64,000 bases of DNA. It comes from Phoenix dactylifera (lineage: Eukaryota; Streptophyta; Magnoliopsida; Arecales; Arecaceae). The stretch is taken from assembly GCF_009389715.1 (NCBI RefSeq), contig NC_052407.1, forward strand, positions 5,793,475 through 5,857,474, in the 5' to 3' direction. The notes beneath the pieces were generated by a model that was not told the origin of the DNA, did not search any database, and saw nothing but the letters and a program-made list of their open reading frames with translations. Below, in pieces: positions 48,249-60,800 of the stretch. A program made the translations under genes and the position numbers. Position 1 is the stretch's first letter, and each line of letters opens with the position of its first letter.

Positions 48249-51200
48249 ATGTCCTCCTCGATGCTCAACAGCATCTCCATATCCGTCTCCGACGACGACG
48301 AGGTCGCCGGCCGAATGCGGGTCCGGGCCCGCCAGAAGCGCAAGAAGCCCCGCTTCCGTGGGCGGCGCGAGCTCTGCCAGAGAATCGTGAGGAAGGCGAT
48401 ACGGTGGTGGACGGTGCTCCTCTTCCTCCCGGCAATAGCGCTGCTCCTCGTCGAGAGCTCGAAACTGGCGAGGAAACCCCAGGCGGAGCCCAAATCGGAA
48501 CCCGTCTCAATAAAGGAGTCGACTCGGAAACTAACCCGCCTCAACCCCACCACCAGACTCGTCAATGGCATTAGAGAGCGTAAGATGATTTTCGAATCGC
48601 TGGTTTGTTCTTTTCTTTTCTGGATTTTTTCGTGTTTTTGCACTTATAAATTACTTGAAAGGACGAAAGATTTCATCTTTGTGTTTTTTGGTCTAAAAAG
48701 CCCTAACTTTTGGTAATTTAGTAGGAACGAATTATAATTGTGTGGATTTAGGATATGTCATATCCTCTAGGCAATTTGCTTGTCTTGCAAAAATTTTGGG
48801 GATCCAACCTTGGAAGGAGTTTCATGTTTCAAAATATGGTTTCAAACTGATAATTGCATTAGGAAATTGTAAACTTGTGGCAATGCAGTGTTATATGTCA
48901 TTTATTTATTTATGCACATAATCCAAGCAACATGATCAATGAGGTAAAAGGACGCTTTAGATGTTATTGTTTTATCCCCAAATTATGGGTCAAAATTAAG
49001 GAAAAGAAGAAAAGGTATGTCTTGTTTCCACCATGGAGTAAAACTTTTGTATATTATAAGATATTCTTAAGAAGAATATGTGGTGATATTAGTGACTATA
49101 TTTGAAGAACTGTTCATAGGCCTAACTCCCATAGACAAGAGATGCTACTAGGATTGTTTCAGAGGGGAAGTGTATGAGTTGCAAGAATTTTAGAGGGAAT
49201 AGAGGGAGAGATTCACCTTCCTATTTTTGAAGATGATTTTGAAGTGAAAAAGCTACAAGTTGTAGAGGTAGATCCGTGGTGCTACCTTCAAATTATATGC
49301 TTATGACTGTTGAACATTATATTATATTTACATGTTCATCCAACTGTTATTTTTTGTTGAAACATGCCAGCCTTACCTATACCCAGCTTTTGCTTTTGAG
49401 CTGGTCTCAATCTCATGAGCTGACATTTGTGGATATGGATGTTGATCTTGATCAGTTAGCCATGTGCATGGACCCATGTATGATGGATATCAGACACGTG
49501 AGGCGGTAGAATGATAAGTAGTGGTTCAAAATGTTTGTTCCTGGATTACTGAATGTGTACTGTGTAGTCTTTCTGTTTATCTTCACTTTCAGAAGCATCC
49601 CTAACAGGCTCAATCTGCCTGTTTCCCCATTATAGAAGAATTTTCCCCACTTTATTATGTTAGTCTGCTCTTTGTACCTTCAGGTGCTCAATCCAAGTTT
49701 AGAGCTTCTTTTCTTATAGAATTATTTTCTGGATTTGACAGCTTGCCTGAAGATCCTCAGTCCTGAAAAAATTCGGACACTGGAGTTCCCTGCTAGTGCA
49801 GAAGACAATGTTCCCATTAAGAGAGTTGTATATAAATCAGATTCAGGAGAACACCACATTGCAGGCAATGCCATGCTTTTGCCCCAATATGCTGGAGCCA
49901 CAAGATTTAATTTATTCACTGGAAATCAAACACTCAATGAGAGAGAACAAAGTTTCAAGGTTCTATTCTGATCCTAATGAATATTTAGTGTTTAAGAGTA
50001 CATTTTGCACAAAATTCCTTTTGAAATTTGGTGCCCAGAGTATCTTATTGCAATGATACTTACCATATTATAATGTAAAGGCTAAGTTCTGCCTAAATTA
50101 CTGCCTTGCAAATTGTGATGGACCTTCCTCCCTGGCTGTGCTTTTTTATATTTTGGTTTACTTTAGCATATAGGTTACATGCACTTATGATCGTTTTCAG
50201 GTGAATGAAACTACTGTAGTGCATTGTGGTTTCTACAGTGAAAATGGAGGGTTTAAGATCTCTGATGATGACAAAAGTTACATGCGAACCTGCAAAGCTG
50301 TTGTATCTACATGTGCATTTGGTGGCGGGGATGATCTCTACCAACCTATTGGGATGACGGAGGCATCACTTGAAAAGGTTTTATTTTGCGAAGTTCTATT
50401 TCATTAGTTTTGACATTCTGCCTGCTTATGTATAGATCTTGTTTTAACACAGGTTTGCTATGTGGCATTTTGGGATGAAATCACTCACTCAGCTCAGGAA
50501 GCAGAAGGAAAAGTAATTGGTGATGATCATGTGATTGGTAAATGGCGTATTGTGGTTGTTAGGGATCTTCCTTTTGCTGATCAACGGTTGAATGGAAAAA
50601 TCCCAAAGGTAAAGAAAAAGTTGTGAATGTAAATCATACTAATTGCTCAATGTTTATGATGATCTTCTTGCAAATATTTTGAGATGTTCACTGACTTTCG
50701 GTATTTTCAGGCAGTATCTTCATCGTTTCTTTAATGCTTTTTTCATTTTTTTTAATACATAACCATAACCACCAAGCCATACCCCAACTACTAAGTTTGG
50801 TTTTATGGGTCTGCATTCACCAAGAATCTCTATATTAATGCCACCTATACTGGCTTATTTCAAGCTTTCCCAAACCTTCGCTCAAAATTTCCATCTATGT
50901 TACCTTAGATCTTCCACTCGTCCTACATCTTTCAATACATATTAAAATACCTCTTTTTATTGATGGCCCCTAAATTCTTTCTTGCACATATCCATAGCAT
51001 GTCAGTCGATTTTCCATCACTTTGTCCTTAACTTCTGCAACTCCTTCAGATGCTCTAATATATTCATCTCTCAACTTATTCTTTCTAGTTTTATTACACA
51101 TTCATCTTAATATTCTCATTTCTACCATACTCAACATTCTTTCTGAACCCTCTTTATTGCCCAACATTCCAAGTCATACAACACTTGAGGCCTTTATTAT

Positions 51201-53091
51201 AGTCCTATATAATCTTTTCGTAAGTCTTTAAGGTATGCATCAATCACAGGATACCCTAGAGGCACTTCTCCATTTACTCTAGCAAGTTCTAATTGTGTTA
51301 CATGTATCTTCCATTTATCTCTTCAATATTTGATGCATAATTTACTAAAATGATAAGGAGGAAAATTTATTTTACTTATGCCAAATCATTTTACTATAGA
51401 GCATGATATGGTGTTAAGTTGAGAACAGTTCACTACTTGTGCTTTATTGACAAAGGAAAAGTTGAATTTGTTTCATATATTTTATTTTCCTAGGTATGAA
51501 AGCCATTAATTGTGGCAGTGGTTTATGGTTAGAAACTGTTTAATAGAGGTTTCACACAATTCTGTTGGTTGTTGAGATTTACAATTAACAAAACCAATCC
51601 TCGATACACCTGTATCTCTCAAAAATCTGGATATCTTTTTTTCCTAGAAGAAAGTAAAAAGCTATTTGTGATAGTTTTTGTTTCCATAGTGAAAATAATT
51701 GATGGAAACTCTGTTATTATCTTGTTTATGTATGGTTTTCCTGAAAGTGATGGATGTCTATTTTCTGTTGGTTGGTGAGATTTACAATTAACAAAACCAA
51801 TCCTCGATACACCTGTATCTCTCAAAAATCTGGATATCTTTTTTCCTAGAAGAAAGTAAAAAGCCATTTGTGATAGTTTTTGTTTCCATAGTGAAAATAA
51901 TTGATGGAAACTCTGTTATTATCTTGTTTATGTATGGTTTTCCTGAAAGTGATGGATGTCTATTTTCCATCTATCCAGTTGGCTAGAAAATGGAACTTGT
52001 CACCCTTCATCTTGACAGTACACTGCAATATTTAAAATAGGCTCAGCTAGTTGTTCAGTTTTCTGCGTATTGAATACTCTCCTTGTAGGAACAGTTTGCT
52101 TCAGATTTTGTTAGTGCATTAGATGACATTCTTATTTACTTCTACAGATGTTGAGCCATCGTCTTTTTCCTGAAGCAAGGTATTCGATTTGGGTAGACTC
52201 AAAGTCTCAATTTCGAAGAGATCCATTAGGTGTTCTGGAAGCACTACTTTGGCGTACAAATTCCGTCCTTGCCATATCTGAGCATGGAGCACGCAGTAGT
52301 CTGTATGATGAGGGAAAGGCCATTGTTAAAAAACACAAAGCAACCCCAGAAGAAGTGGAGGTGCAGTTAAATCAGTACCGGCAAGATGGTATTCGTGATG
52401 ATAAAAGATTCAATGGGAAGAAAGGTTTGCTTCTAATCATACCTTTTAAGTTTACATATACTGAAATATGGATCATTGTGTCTGTGTCTTGGAGAGCATT
52501 GTGAGAAGAGTAGGTCATACAGGCCAAGATCTTGATGCTAGTCACTATAAAGTTTGATGGTTAGCTAGAGTTTCATTTGAACTAGATTTAGGGTAACCTT
52601 GGATGGATGTGTGGCAGCCTCTGATATGCTGCCAGGTTGAAATATGCTTTTCAGTTGAGGATGAGCGAATACTCAGGTCAGATTGAATACAACTCAGCTC
52701 ATCCCATTATGGGGTTAATTGTTCTTCTCTCTAGAGTGAGCCATATTCAGAAATGCACCTATTCTAGAAACCATTTGTCTGTATGTAATGTTTTATGTTA
52801 TATCTGATTTCCAGAAAGGAAAACTGATGCATTAGTAATGTGTTGCTGTGTGCAGCTTTAGCTGAAGCTTCTGTGATTGTGAGGGAGCACACACCAATGA
52901 CGAATCTCTTCATGTGTCTTTGGTTCAATGAGGTGGTCCGGTTTACATCACGTGATCAGCTAAGTTTTCCCTATGTTCTCAGAAGATTAAAGGTGCCAGG
53001 CCTTTATATGTTTCCTGTATGCGCCCGCAAAGATCTTGTGAACAGTATGGGCCACAAGCGCAAGGTGAAGCCTCTTGTAAGGACTAACTAG
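48249..53091 (+). CDS. TOD1/MUCI70-family protein (DUF616), membrane-anchored
   Basis: Six exons: 48249-48579, 49742-49959, 50201-50377, 50453-50608, 52148-52424 and 52856-53091 (464 residues). This is close to my recollection of about 460 for Arabidopsis TOD1. A basic N-terminus (RARQKRKKPRFRGRR) precedes one membrane segment at residues ~55-70 (WWTVLLFLPAIALLLVESS), a type II topology. The DUF616 region covers about residue 185 to the end. It has VVHCGFYSENGGF, VVSTCAFGGGDDLYQP, the DXD-like IWVDSKSQFRRDPL, and LLWRTNSVLAISEHGARSSL. DUF616 proteins are classed as glycosyltransferase-like (MUCI70 acts in mucilage pectin synthesis). TOD1 has been reported as an alkaline ceramidase affecting turgor in pollen tubes and guard cells, so the activity is disputed. 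Golgi location is expected from the family. The first in-frame ATG is used; the frame is intact. Confidence 0.9.
50750..51330 (-). pseudogene. LINE (RTE-like) reverse transcriptase C-terminal relic in the TOD1-like gene intron 4
   Basis: Minus-strand conceptual reading gives LYDLECWAIKRVQKE (about 51150-51185), related to the YGSECWAVKK motif of plant LINE ORF2 C-termini. GVAEVKDKVMENRLTCYGYVQ follows in another frame (about 50995-51060) and is related to GVAPIEDKMRENRLRWFGHV. Stops and frameshifts interrupt it. It is an old relic inside a spliced intron (50609-52147). Confidence 0.5.
51561..51967. repeat. tandem duplication of 203 bp in the TOD1-like gene intron 4
   Basis: 51561-51763 and 51764-51967 are nearly identical; differences include a one-T length change in a T run and a GTTGAG/GGTGAG variant at the start. 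No gene is carried. The high identity points to a recent duplication. Confidence 0.95.
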
Positions 53092-56000
53092 CTGAGGATT
53101 CGAGACTGTTCTGCAATGCATGTATCTTATTCATTTGCAGGTAGCTGCATTAATTAATAATGTCTTCTTTTTCATCCTTTATTTGGTGCATGGTTGCTTG
53201 GTGTAAGGTTTAAGTTATTTATGTAGCCCATCTTCAGAATGACCTACCATCCAGAAGAATTCTTGCCTTTCTTACCCAATGCAGAAACAAGGAGTGGTTT
53301 TTAAACCTCCTTTCCATGTAAAAGAATACCACCTCATACTTGTTTTAGACCAAATTGTCTTTGTAGACTAAATTGCTCTCAGCTTAAAAGGGCCATACGC
53401 AGTTAGAATCCCAGCAATCCATGGTCTGGGAGGGGCAAATTTGGGACAGATCTAAAATTTGGTATTTTGTCGTACAAAGTGGCTGTCTCAGGACTTGAGC
53501 CTGTACAATTCCGTTTGTTTTTGGGGCAAATTGAGAGCAATTCAGCTGGTACAGTGCATAGTACCTATTTTTAATTAAATGACTTGTATGATTGTTTGAG
53601 TGCTTGATACTGTTCATTCATTTTGTTTTTCATGGCCTAACCAAACCAGCAGATGGTGGCTTCTGAACCTTGTTTCTGGCTTAGGATCTGCTTGATGTAA
53701 TTTGGGGTATATCTTAAGAAGAGTTAACCTGAATCTTCTGAAGCATGATATGTTTATCGGTTGGACCCTAGCCTACGGTGGTCTAGGGTTCTTGGCTAAC
53801 ACCAATTCTGATATGATAAGGTGTCAATTCTGATATCATCAGGTGTTCTCTTTCCTTCCAGTGTCTTGAAATGAGATTTTCACCCATAGGCATGTGTTTA
53901 CAAGACTTCGCTGAGCATTCTTGCAAGGAAGCATGTGGGTTACTACAATGATTCATGATGCTTTATTATAATAGGTGACTGGCTAGCTACTACATTTGCA
54001 GAGTGGACAATTCAATTTTTAAACCAAACCAGGCCAGGTGATTAAACCAGGTTTTCCGGGTTCCTGAGCTGTTTTATTATTTTTTTTAACAAAAAAACTG
54101 CCTGAATTTGTGTAGATCTGAATGGTAGGGTGAGGTGCAATTTTCAGTGGATGTCGGGCAACCACTTTGTTGTTCTATCATTATGGCAATCTCATTGGAG
54201 CAGAGTTTGCTAACATTCTTTGGCTTTGTCCATAGTGTGAGCTTGTTTGTGAATGATCATGACATGTACGGTGGAGTCTCATCTCTGCCATGAAATAATG
54301 AACGAACAAACCATGTAGGTTGATTTCCAGCAGCTAGATCTTTTATTCTTATCATTAGCATACTTCTGATACGAGCATTACAGCAATTATAATCTTTATT
54401 ATTATTTCAATGCAAAATCTTAGTTCGTCGCTCGTGCGACCTTGCTCCACCTTCATACTTCTCTTCCCTCTAAAATTGCACTTCTTTTGTTCTCTGATTA
54501 ATACAGTCCTCCTCCTTCAGTCCTCACCACCTCTTTCTTATAACCAAGAGAACTACGATAATTAATTCCACATAGTTTTTTACAAAATTTCATCCATTGT
54601 GATTGCAGTCATCATCTTGCATTACATGCACGGTTTCCTGGTCTTTGGGCGGCATTCTTTGGTCCATATACAGCAATAGAAATATTTCCTGCAACTTAAT
54701 CAAGTTAAAAAAAAACTATGTAGCAAGATACTAATTCAGACTAGATCCTCAGTTCAATACTGTAAAGCAGCACTTTTTAGCATTTCTTATAATTTATCAT
54801 GCACCAAGACTATCTTTATGCATGGCCGCTTTCACACTAGGACCTTAGGCTGTTGCTCAATAGGGTGAAGAGGATCCAAGAAAGTGGTAGATGGTTTAGT
54901 GGTAAGAGCTGGTATTGGCCTCTCTTTGGCCATCACCTGTCCACCGGCTCTGCAACTAAAAGCTGCCCACCATTTGACTCCTTGTCTAATTCCTTTCGGA
55001 AAGTTCTCTTGTCGTCTACGCCCAACGAAAATCCAACTGGTGGCCTTGTAAAATATTTCAACTTTGGATTAAAAAGTGGCGAAAATACATGCTTTTGCCG
55101 GCTGTTTTGGCCTCGAATCTAAACGCTCTCGCTTTCACTTCTCTTCTCTCGCTGCTTATCAATCAAGCACACATCCCCCTGCGAGCTTTATGACACCCCG
55201 GGAGAAGCGACCCTGATTCCCGCTGATGTTGTTTTTCTCTCTACAACAGCAGCGTATCTGGCTCTTTCTCCATGGCCTTCTCTTTTTTCTTTTATCTCCC
55301 TTTAGTTTTATTGGTAGCAGTGACGAATGACCTTTTAAACTTTAGTAATTTGCATGAATTACTTTATATGTTTCCTCTCTTAACTAGACGCCTTTTCAAA
55401 TAGATTCTTATAGCTTCTATCATTTAATTGTTTTGGTAAAACTCTCGTTTTGAGCAATCTAAATTGCCATTATTTCTCTCTTGAAGAACTTAATCTTGGA
55501 ATCGTGACAGAAGGATTGAAGAGGTGATACAGACATACAGTAAAAGCAAGGGAATCGTTTCTCCTTCCAAAGAGTACTATTTGTATGACAAATGACAATA
55601 TCAATCAGAAGATCGGTAACAACAAAACTAGGCTTATGTCAGATTTTGGAGAGAGTGGAGTTGAGATTCTGTTGCCTTTGACCTTCAAGTAAAGAACAGC
55701 AGAGCTACAAAGCCTGCCTAGGCAGACCTTGGATGGAATTTATTCTAGTGCATGACTACATCGCACAAGAGCATCTTTCTGGATCTCAATCTATAAAGCT
55801 TAAAAGGGTTTTGTTATCCATGTGACATCTGAATTAAAAACTTTGCATTAACAGCTCCATTATTACATGAAACTACGAGTATGTCTGTCACTCTTTTGTA
55901 TTCTAATCATCCTCTATCATGTAGTTGTTGGGCTGTGAAAATATAATTTATTGAGAAGGCAATTAATTTCTATGACTTGGGTACCCAGCTTCAAAATCTA

Positions 56001-57530
56001 GATGCAAAAGATTAAATATGTTTATTGGTCTTAGATTTGTAATAATATTTAATGGAATTCTGAAGTACAAGTTGACTAAACTGTAGCATTGTTAAGATGG
56101 TATTCTCATCTAGCTCTTGCATGCATCGTAATTAGCACGATGAAAAAGATGCAGGAGACTTCATCCCACAAAAGAAGTAGCAATTGCAACAGTAGAAAGA
56201 AGTGAGAAAGCAAAAGGTGAATCTATAATATGACATGTCTATATGTATGTAATGCTTGATAGCGTCTATAAGTCTATAATATACTATGTCCTGAAGAAGG
56301 AGTACACTTGCCCTCTCAAGAACCAACAGTAGGACTACATTGCAATCTGATAACATGGCAAGAAATTGTTTAGAATCTCAATAATGTACCAAAAGAAACC
56401 GATACAAGTGAAACTATAGTGCTAAGCCTCATAAGAATACTAATGTGATGACTGGCGAAAGACAAGAGAAGATAATTAAACATTTTATTGAATAGCATTT
56501 TCTTCAACAAGGACGGCAGGACCGAGTAGTATTAGAAGCAGCAGCAGTCAAGATCCATAAGAAAAAATAAGCAGTAAAGAAACCCAATTTTCCAAGGTGC
56601 ATCATGTCAGTTCTTATTCTATTCTCATGGTCTACCCAAGCTCGCATAGAATACTCTCAACATGCAAAGCTACGAAGCCAAGTGGTGACAGGGAGACTTT
56701 GGGTTATTTTCTTCTGTGCACTCCAGTGGGACTTTGAAAAGCTGAGCTTTTTTCCTGTCACTGGAGGGGAAAAGGATGTGTGGTGCTGACCACCTTGCCC
56801 CAATTGTCTCTTGCCTTGGTATTGCAAAAGGCCAAGCCTACCAAAATCATTTAAGAAACTGATTCTTTTGACAAACAATAAGCTCTCTGTAGCAGAAGAC
56901 AACTTAGGTATCTTGAGCTTTCTTTCAAGATTATTAGTCCAAAACAAAAGGAAAAACCCAACAGAGACGGTTCCACTCGAAGTACCCAATGCCTCTTTAT
57001 CCCTCACTTTCGTCCCTTTTGAGGTCTGTTTATCTTTACTTTTCACCTTTAAAAAGCTTTTTAACATTCTCTGGACAAAACCCTTTTTGTCTTTAATGTG
57101 GAGTAATCTAGCTTAAGGGTCTGGACCTTGAAACGTGGATAAACAAAGTAAATTTTAGTGATTTTTATGGCACTGAAACTGGGATTGCGGTCCAAAATTG
57201 GATTTTTTTCTTTATTACTTCAGACATTAGAATTCAGTACCACCATTTCATTTACTTAGCAGTAACTGGATTTTGGCTGATAGTTTTATTTAAAATTCTA
57301 GTTAGACAAACGTCAGTTCCCACAGATAGCCAGACTTTGTTTATGTTCTCAAACCCCTTGAAACTTTTGTCGACAAAGGAGGGCTGAATGGTTGATATTT
57401 GTTGCAACTACGATGCTATGCGTCTTTCAACAAAAGGGACACCTTTATTTTTTTATATCTCCGAAAGGAAATTAAAAGTTAACGTATTTTAGAATACGTC
57501 AAGGTCAAAATAGCTTCTTTCAGGAGTATT
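53092..57530. other. intergenic region between the TOD1-like and DUF547 genes
   Basis: About 4.4 kb without a supported gene. The first few hundred bases are 3' UTR and flank of the TOD1-like gene. Open frames at 54853-55122 (+), 56132-56356 (-) and 56657-57067 (-) have no recognisable domains, splice partners or codon pattern. I see no RNA gene or transposon here. Confidence 0.5.
57482..57510. promoter_or_regulatory. palindrome and W-box-like pair upstream of the DUF547 gene
   Basis: ACGTATT-TTAG-AATACGT (57482-57499) is a perfect 7-bp inverted repeat with ACGT at both ends, the core used by bZIP factors. Next to it, TCAAGGTCAAAA contains two TGAC cores on the minus strand (TTTTGACCTTGA), resembling WRKY W boxes. 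They lie about 30-55 bp upstream of the TATA box. The regulatory role is inferred from motif and position only. Confidence 0.35.
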
Positions 57531-57537
57531 TATGGGC

Positions 57538-57545
57538 TATAAAAA
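57538..57545 (+). promoter_or_regulatory. TATA box of the DUF547 gene
   Basis: TATAAAAA in GGGCTATAAAAACTCGC. Transcription would start near 57570. A 5'-UTR exon then runs to a donor at 57757 (TTTTG|GTGAGT), with the acceptor TTTTGCAG ending at 57884, three bases before the start codon. Confidence 0.6.
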
Positions 57546-57887
57546 CTCGCGAGGGGAGCTGTTGTTCTCTTTACCGTGCTAAGCTCGGACCTTTTCCGAG
57601 TCATTGTTTGATTGGTGGGAATGCTTTGGGTGGTGGCTTTGCACATAGGAAAGAATGTTGGATTTTGATGGGAAGTAGGGATATCTAAAAACGAATCTGG
57701 CCCCTGGATCGCTGGCTTTGGTTCTCTGGCTGCTTAGTGCTGACCAACCCATTTTGGTGAGTACCTTCCTTCTCTCTCTCTCTCTCTCTCAAGACTTAGA
57801 TGTCTTCATACTGTTTCAATGCTATTACTTATTTACTTTTGATAAAGTATACCTGTGTCGTTAAGGCAAGCCTTTTTTTTGCAGGCA

Positions 57888-60800
57888 ATGAACTCCAGCA
57901 AAATGTCTTCAAGGCATAAGCGCTCCAAGAGGTAGCTGATCTCTTAGGGAGATATGTTTATACTTATTTTTCTCTCTTTTCTCTGTTACTGGTTCTTAGA
58001 GTACTCCAAAGATTTTTGGGAAAGTTGAAGTTAGGTTACTTTAGCTGTAAAATATATGGTATTTTATAGATGCGCATCTAGTGTGTTTATGAAAGATTTG
58101 GCATTAATTTCTGAATAAATGCATCCTTGTTGATAACTGTTGCTTTGCAATGACAGTGATTCTGAAAGGAGAGCTAGGGAAGATAAATTGGATTCTTCAC
58201 CTAAGGCCTTCCAAAAGGTTAAGCAGGTAAAAAAAATCTTATTTTCTTTCCCTCAATTTTAGCATCTCCTGTATCTAGAATCCTAAGTTTTCAAAGTTTG
58301 TTTATGCTGAGGAAAATAAAACTTATGGTCAATGACTCTGATTGTAATGGTGTTAAGCTTTGGTGATCTTAGCCTTTAGATTAAAATTTAGCTTATTTTT
58401 TTCCATGTTTGTGGCTTTTGGTTTCTAAGGAACCTTTAAGTCATCTTAAGGGGAAAAGATGATGTTCTGAAGATGGTGCCTTAGCAGCAGCAAGATTTTA
58501 TTTGATTAGATCAGGAGTGAATTTGTTTCTCCATGGTCAATCCAGTTTTGTCCCGTAGAAGTAATACTAGACATTTATTTATTTGATTTGGTTTTTAGGA
58601 GAAGGGAAATGGCAAGGGAGATTTCAACATGAAAAAGAAACCACTGCCTGATGCTGAGATCCAGCACTCTTTGAAACAAGAGGTATGCAATGGAACCTGT
58701 ACCTCTCTGAAATAAGAATAATGGGAATTTGTCTTGCTCACCAAGTTATCAACATCTTCATCTGTCAGTTTTTGGTTTGTTGTTAATTCCTCTCAAATAT
58801 CAGCTTCGATTGGCTGATTGCTGACTCAGTCATTTTATCTTTTTCTCTCCAATTATGACTCTAACGAGCCTGTGATCCTTTGAACATCAAGCACTGGATG
58901 TTCAAAAGACAAAGCCATTGGACAACTTTGTCATTTACCAAACACAATGATCCTTCGGTGTGGATGGCTTTAAATTTTAGGTTCCTTTTCTATTTCTTAG
59001 TGAATTTGATAGCATTTTATCAGTATCGTAAAATCTCTACTTGATTTAAACAATATTTAAACATATATGGACAAAGCCTACATTAAGCAATGTTCCTTGA
59101 TCTGAGAGTTTTCTTATTTTGATACAAAATATCAAGAAGTGACTGGACCTTTCTCCTCTCAGGAACCATTCTCTGTATTTTAAGTGCAAAGAAGTCTATC
59201 AGTATGTGAAGAATGATTTATTGCAATTACCCTTATGCTGCAATGGTCATGACCTAGTTTTGGCTGAAAACCGTGTGATGCTCTTAGCCATTCTTCTTGG
59301 GAGCAGGTTCTTTAAATTGAACTGTTTGAGCTCATATGAGAAACTGCAGCTTCTCGTTTGGTTGTCGTGTAAATGAGGAGAATCTTTGATAGAGAGCGTC
59401 ACACACTTTGAGCACTAGAGAGGAACTCGAAATTTCTTCCGATAATGAAAATTTCTTGATAATCACGGTTGATTCAGAGAAGGTAATTCATGTTATCATT
59501 GCATACTGATTATTTTGCCGTATTCCGTCCCTACTCTGCAGATTCTGCTACTTGAAAAACGGCTGCAGGATCAGTTGATGGTGCATGGTGCTCTAGAAAA
59601 AGCATTGGGATTTAGGTGTTCAGCTCTTGATTCTTCGAATGATAGTTTGATGCCAAAGGTAGCACCTTTCTGTTTGCTATCTGTAGATGCTTAGTTTTCT
59701 TTTATAACTTCCCTTCAGGAACCAATGTCATGAAGGTTTCATTTGCACAAAAATATCTTGAGTTTAGGGTTGTAGATGCTGTTATAACTATTAATTGCTT
59801 TTTATTATTTTCATAAGAATATGCCCGAGTGCTTATGTCGGCCCACTTGACTCTCTATATTATTTGATGGAATAAAACAACAATGTGAGATCATTTCTAT
59901 TTTTCCTTTCTTTGGGTTTTTTTCATATGTGACATAACATCCAGGTAAGCTCTCACTAAGCCTTATACCTAAAAATTATGGGTTAACGATTCTATTGCTG
60001 TATTAGGATTTTCATTTATGAACTTGAATTTTGTGTATTCTGACTTCATTTAATATCTTTCTTAACTAATTTATCTTATTCTTGGTAAGTTATTTAATAC
60101 TACTTTTATCTGCTTCAGTCTGCCAAGGAACTGATAAGGGAGATTGCCGTGTTAGAGTTGGAAGTTACACATTTAGAGCAGTATCTGCTATCACTCTATC
60201 GAAAAGCTTTTGATCAACAAATATCCATGGTATCTCCCCCTGCTGTTGGAGAGAGAGCAGAAAAGCTATCGAGCACCCAACCAGGTCCATCTCAAGAAGC
60301 TGCAAAGCATGACATGTCATATGGTAGAAGAATTCCAGCAGTTCAATCTAGTCGGATACAGCTCCCTCGGAAATGGGCTACCAACGCAGAGAATGAAGCT
60401 TATGAAGTCAAATGCCACGAAAAACTAGCTGGTCCTGGTGTTCACCGGAGTCATTCCTCGCTTTCACAACGTGCAGTTTGTTCAGCTAGGATATCACCTT
60501 CAGAAGAAAGTCTAGCTAGAGCTCTTCGCTCATGCCACTCTCAACCTTTATCTTTTCTAGAGGTGGATAGACTTCCAGCTTTGCTTATCACTAGATGGTC
60601 TATCACTTTTCCTACAACCAACTGAATGCCTATCTGAAATTTCTTCTGATTGAGGTTTTTGATTGTTACTGCACAGGAAGAACAGAATGCTACTTCAGGG
60701 GTGATAAGCTTAGCAGAATATCTTGGTACCAATATCGCGGATCATGTTCCCGAGACTCCTAATAAACTTTCTGAGGATATGGTTAGATGCATGAGTGCTA

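Noticed and set aside
48134-48643. Frames of 145-146 codons overlapping TOD1-like exon 1
   Set aside because: They are other-frame shadows of the first coding exon, which alone continues in frame into the DUF616 exons.
54853-55122. 89-codon plus-strand frame
   Set aside because: No recognisable domain or conserved motif; could be part of a non-coding transcript, but nothing supports a protein.
56657-57067. 136-codon minus-strand frame (MLKSFLKVKSKDKQ...)
   Set aside because: No domain, no partner exon and ordinary AT-rich context; chance frame is the simpler explanation.
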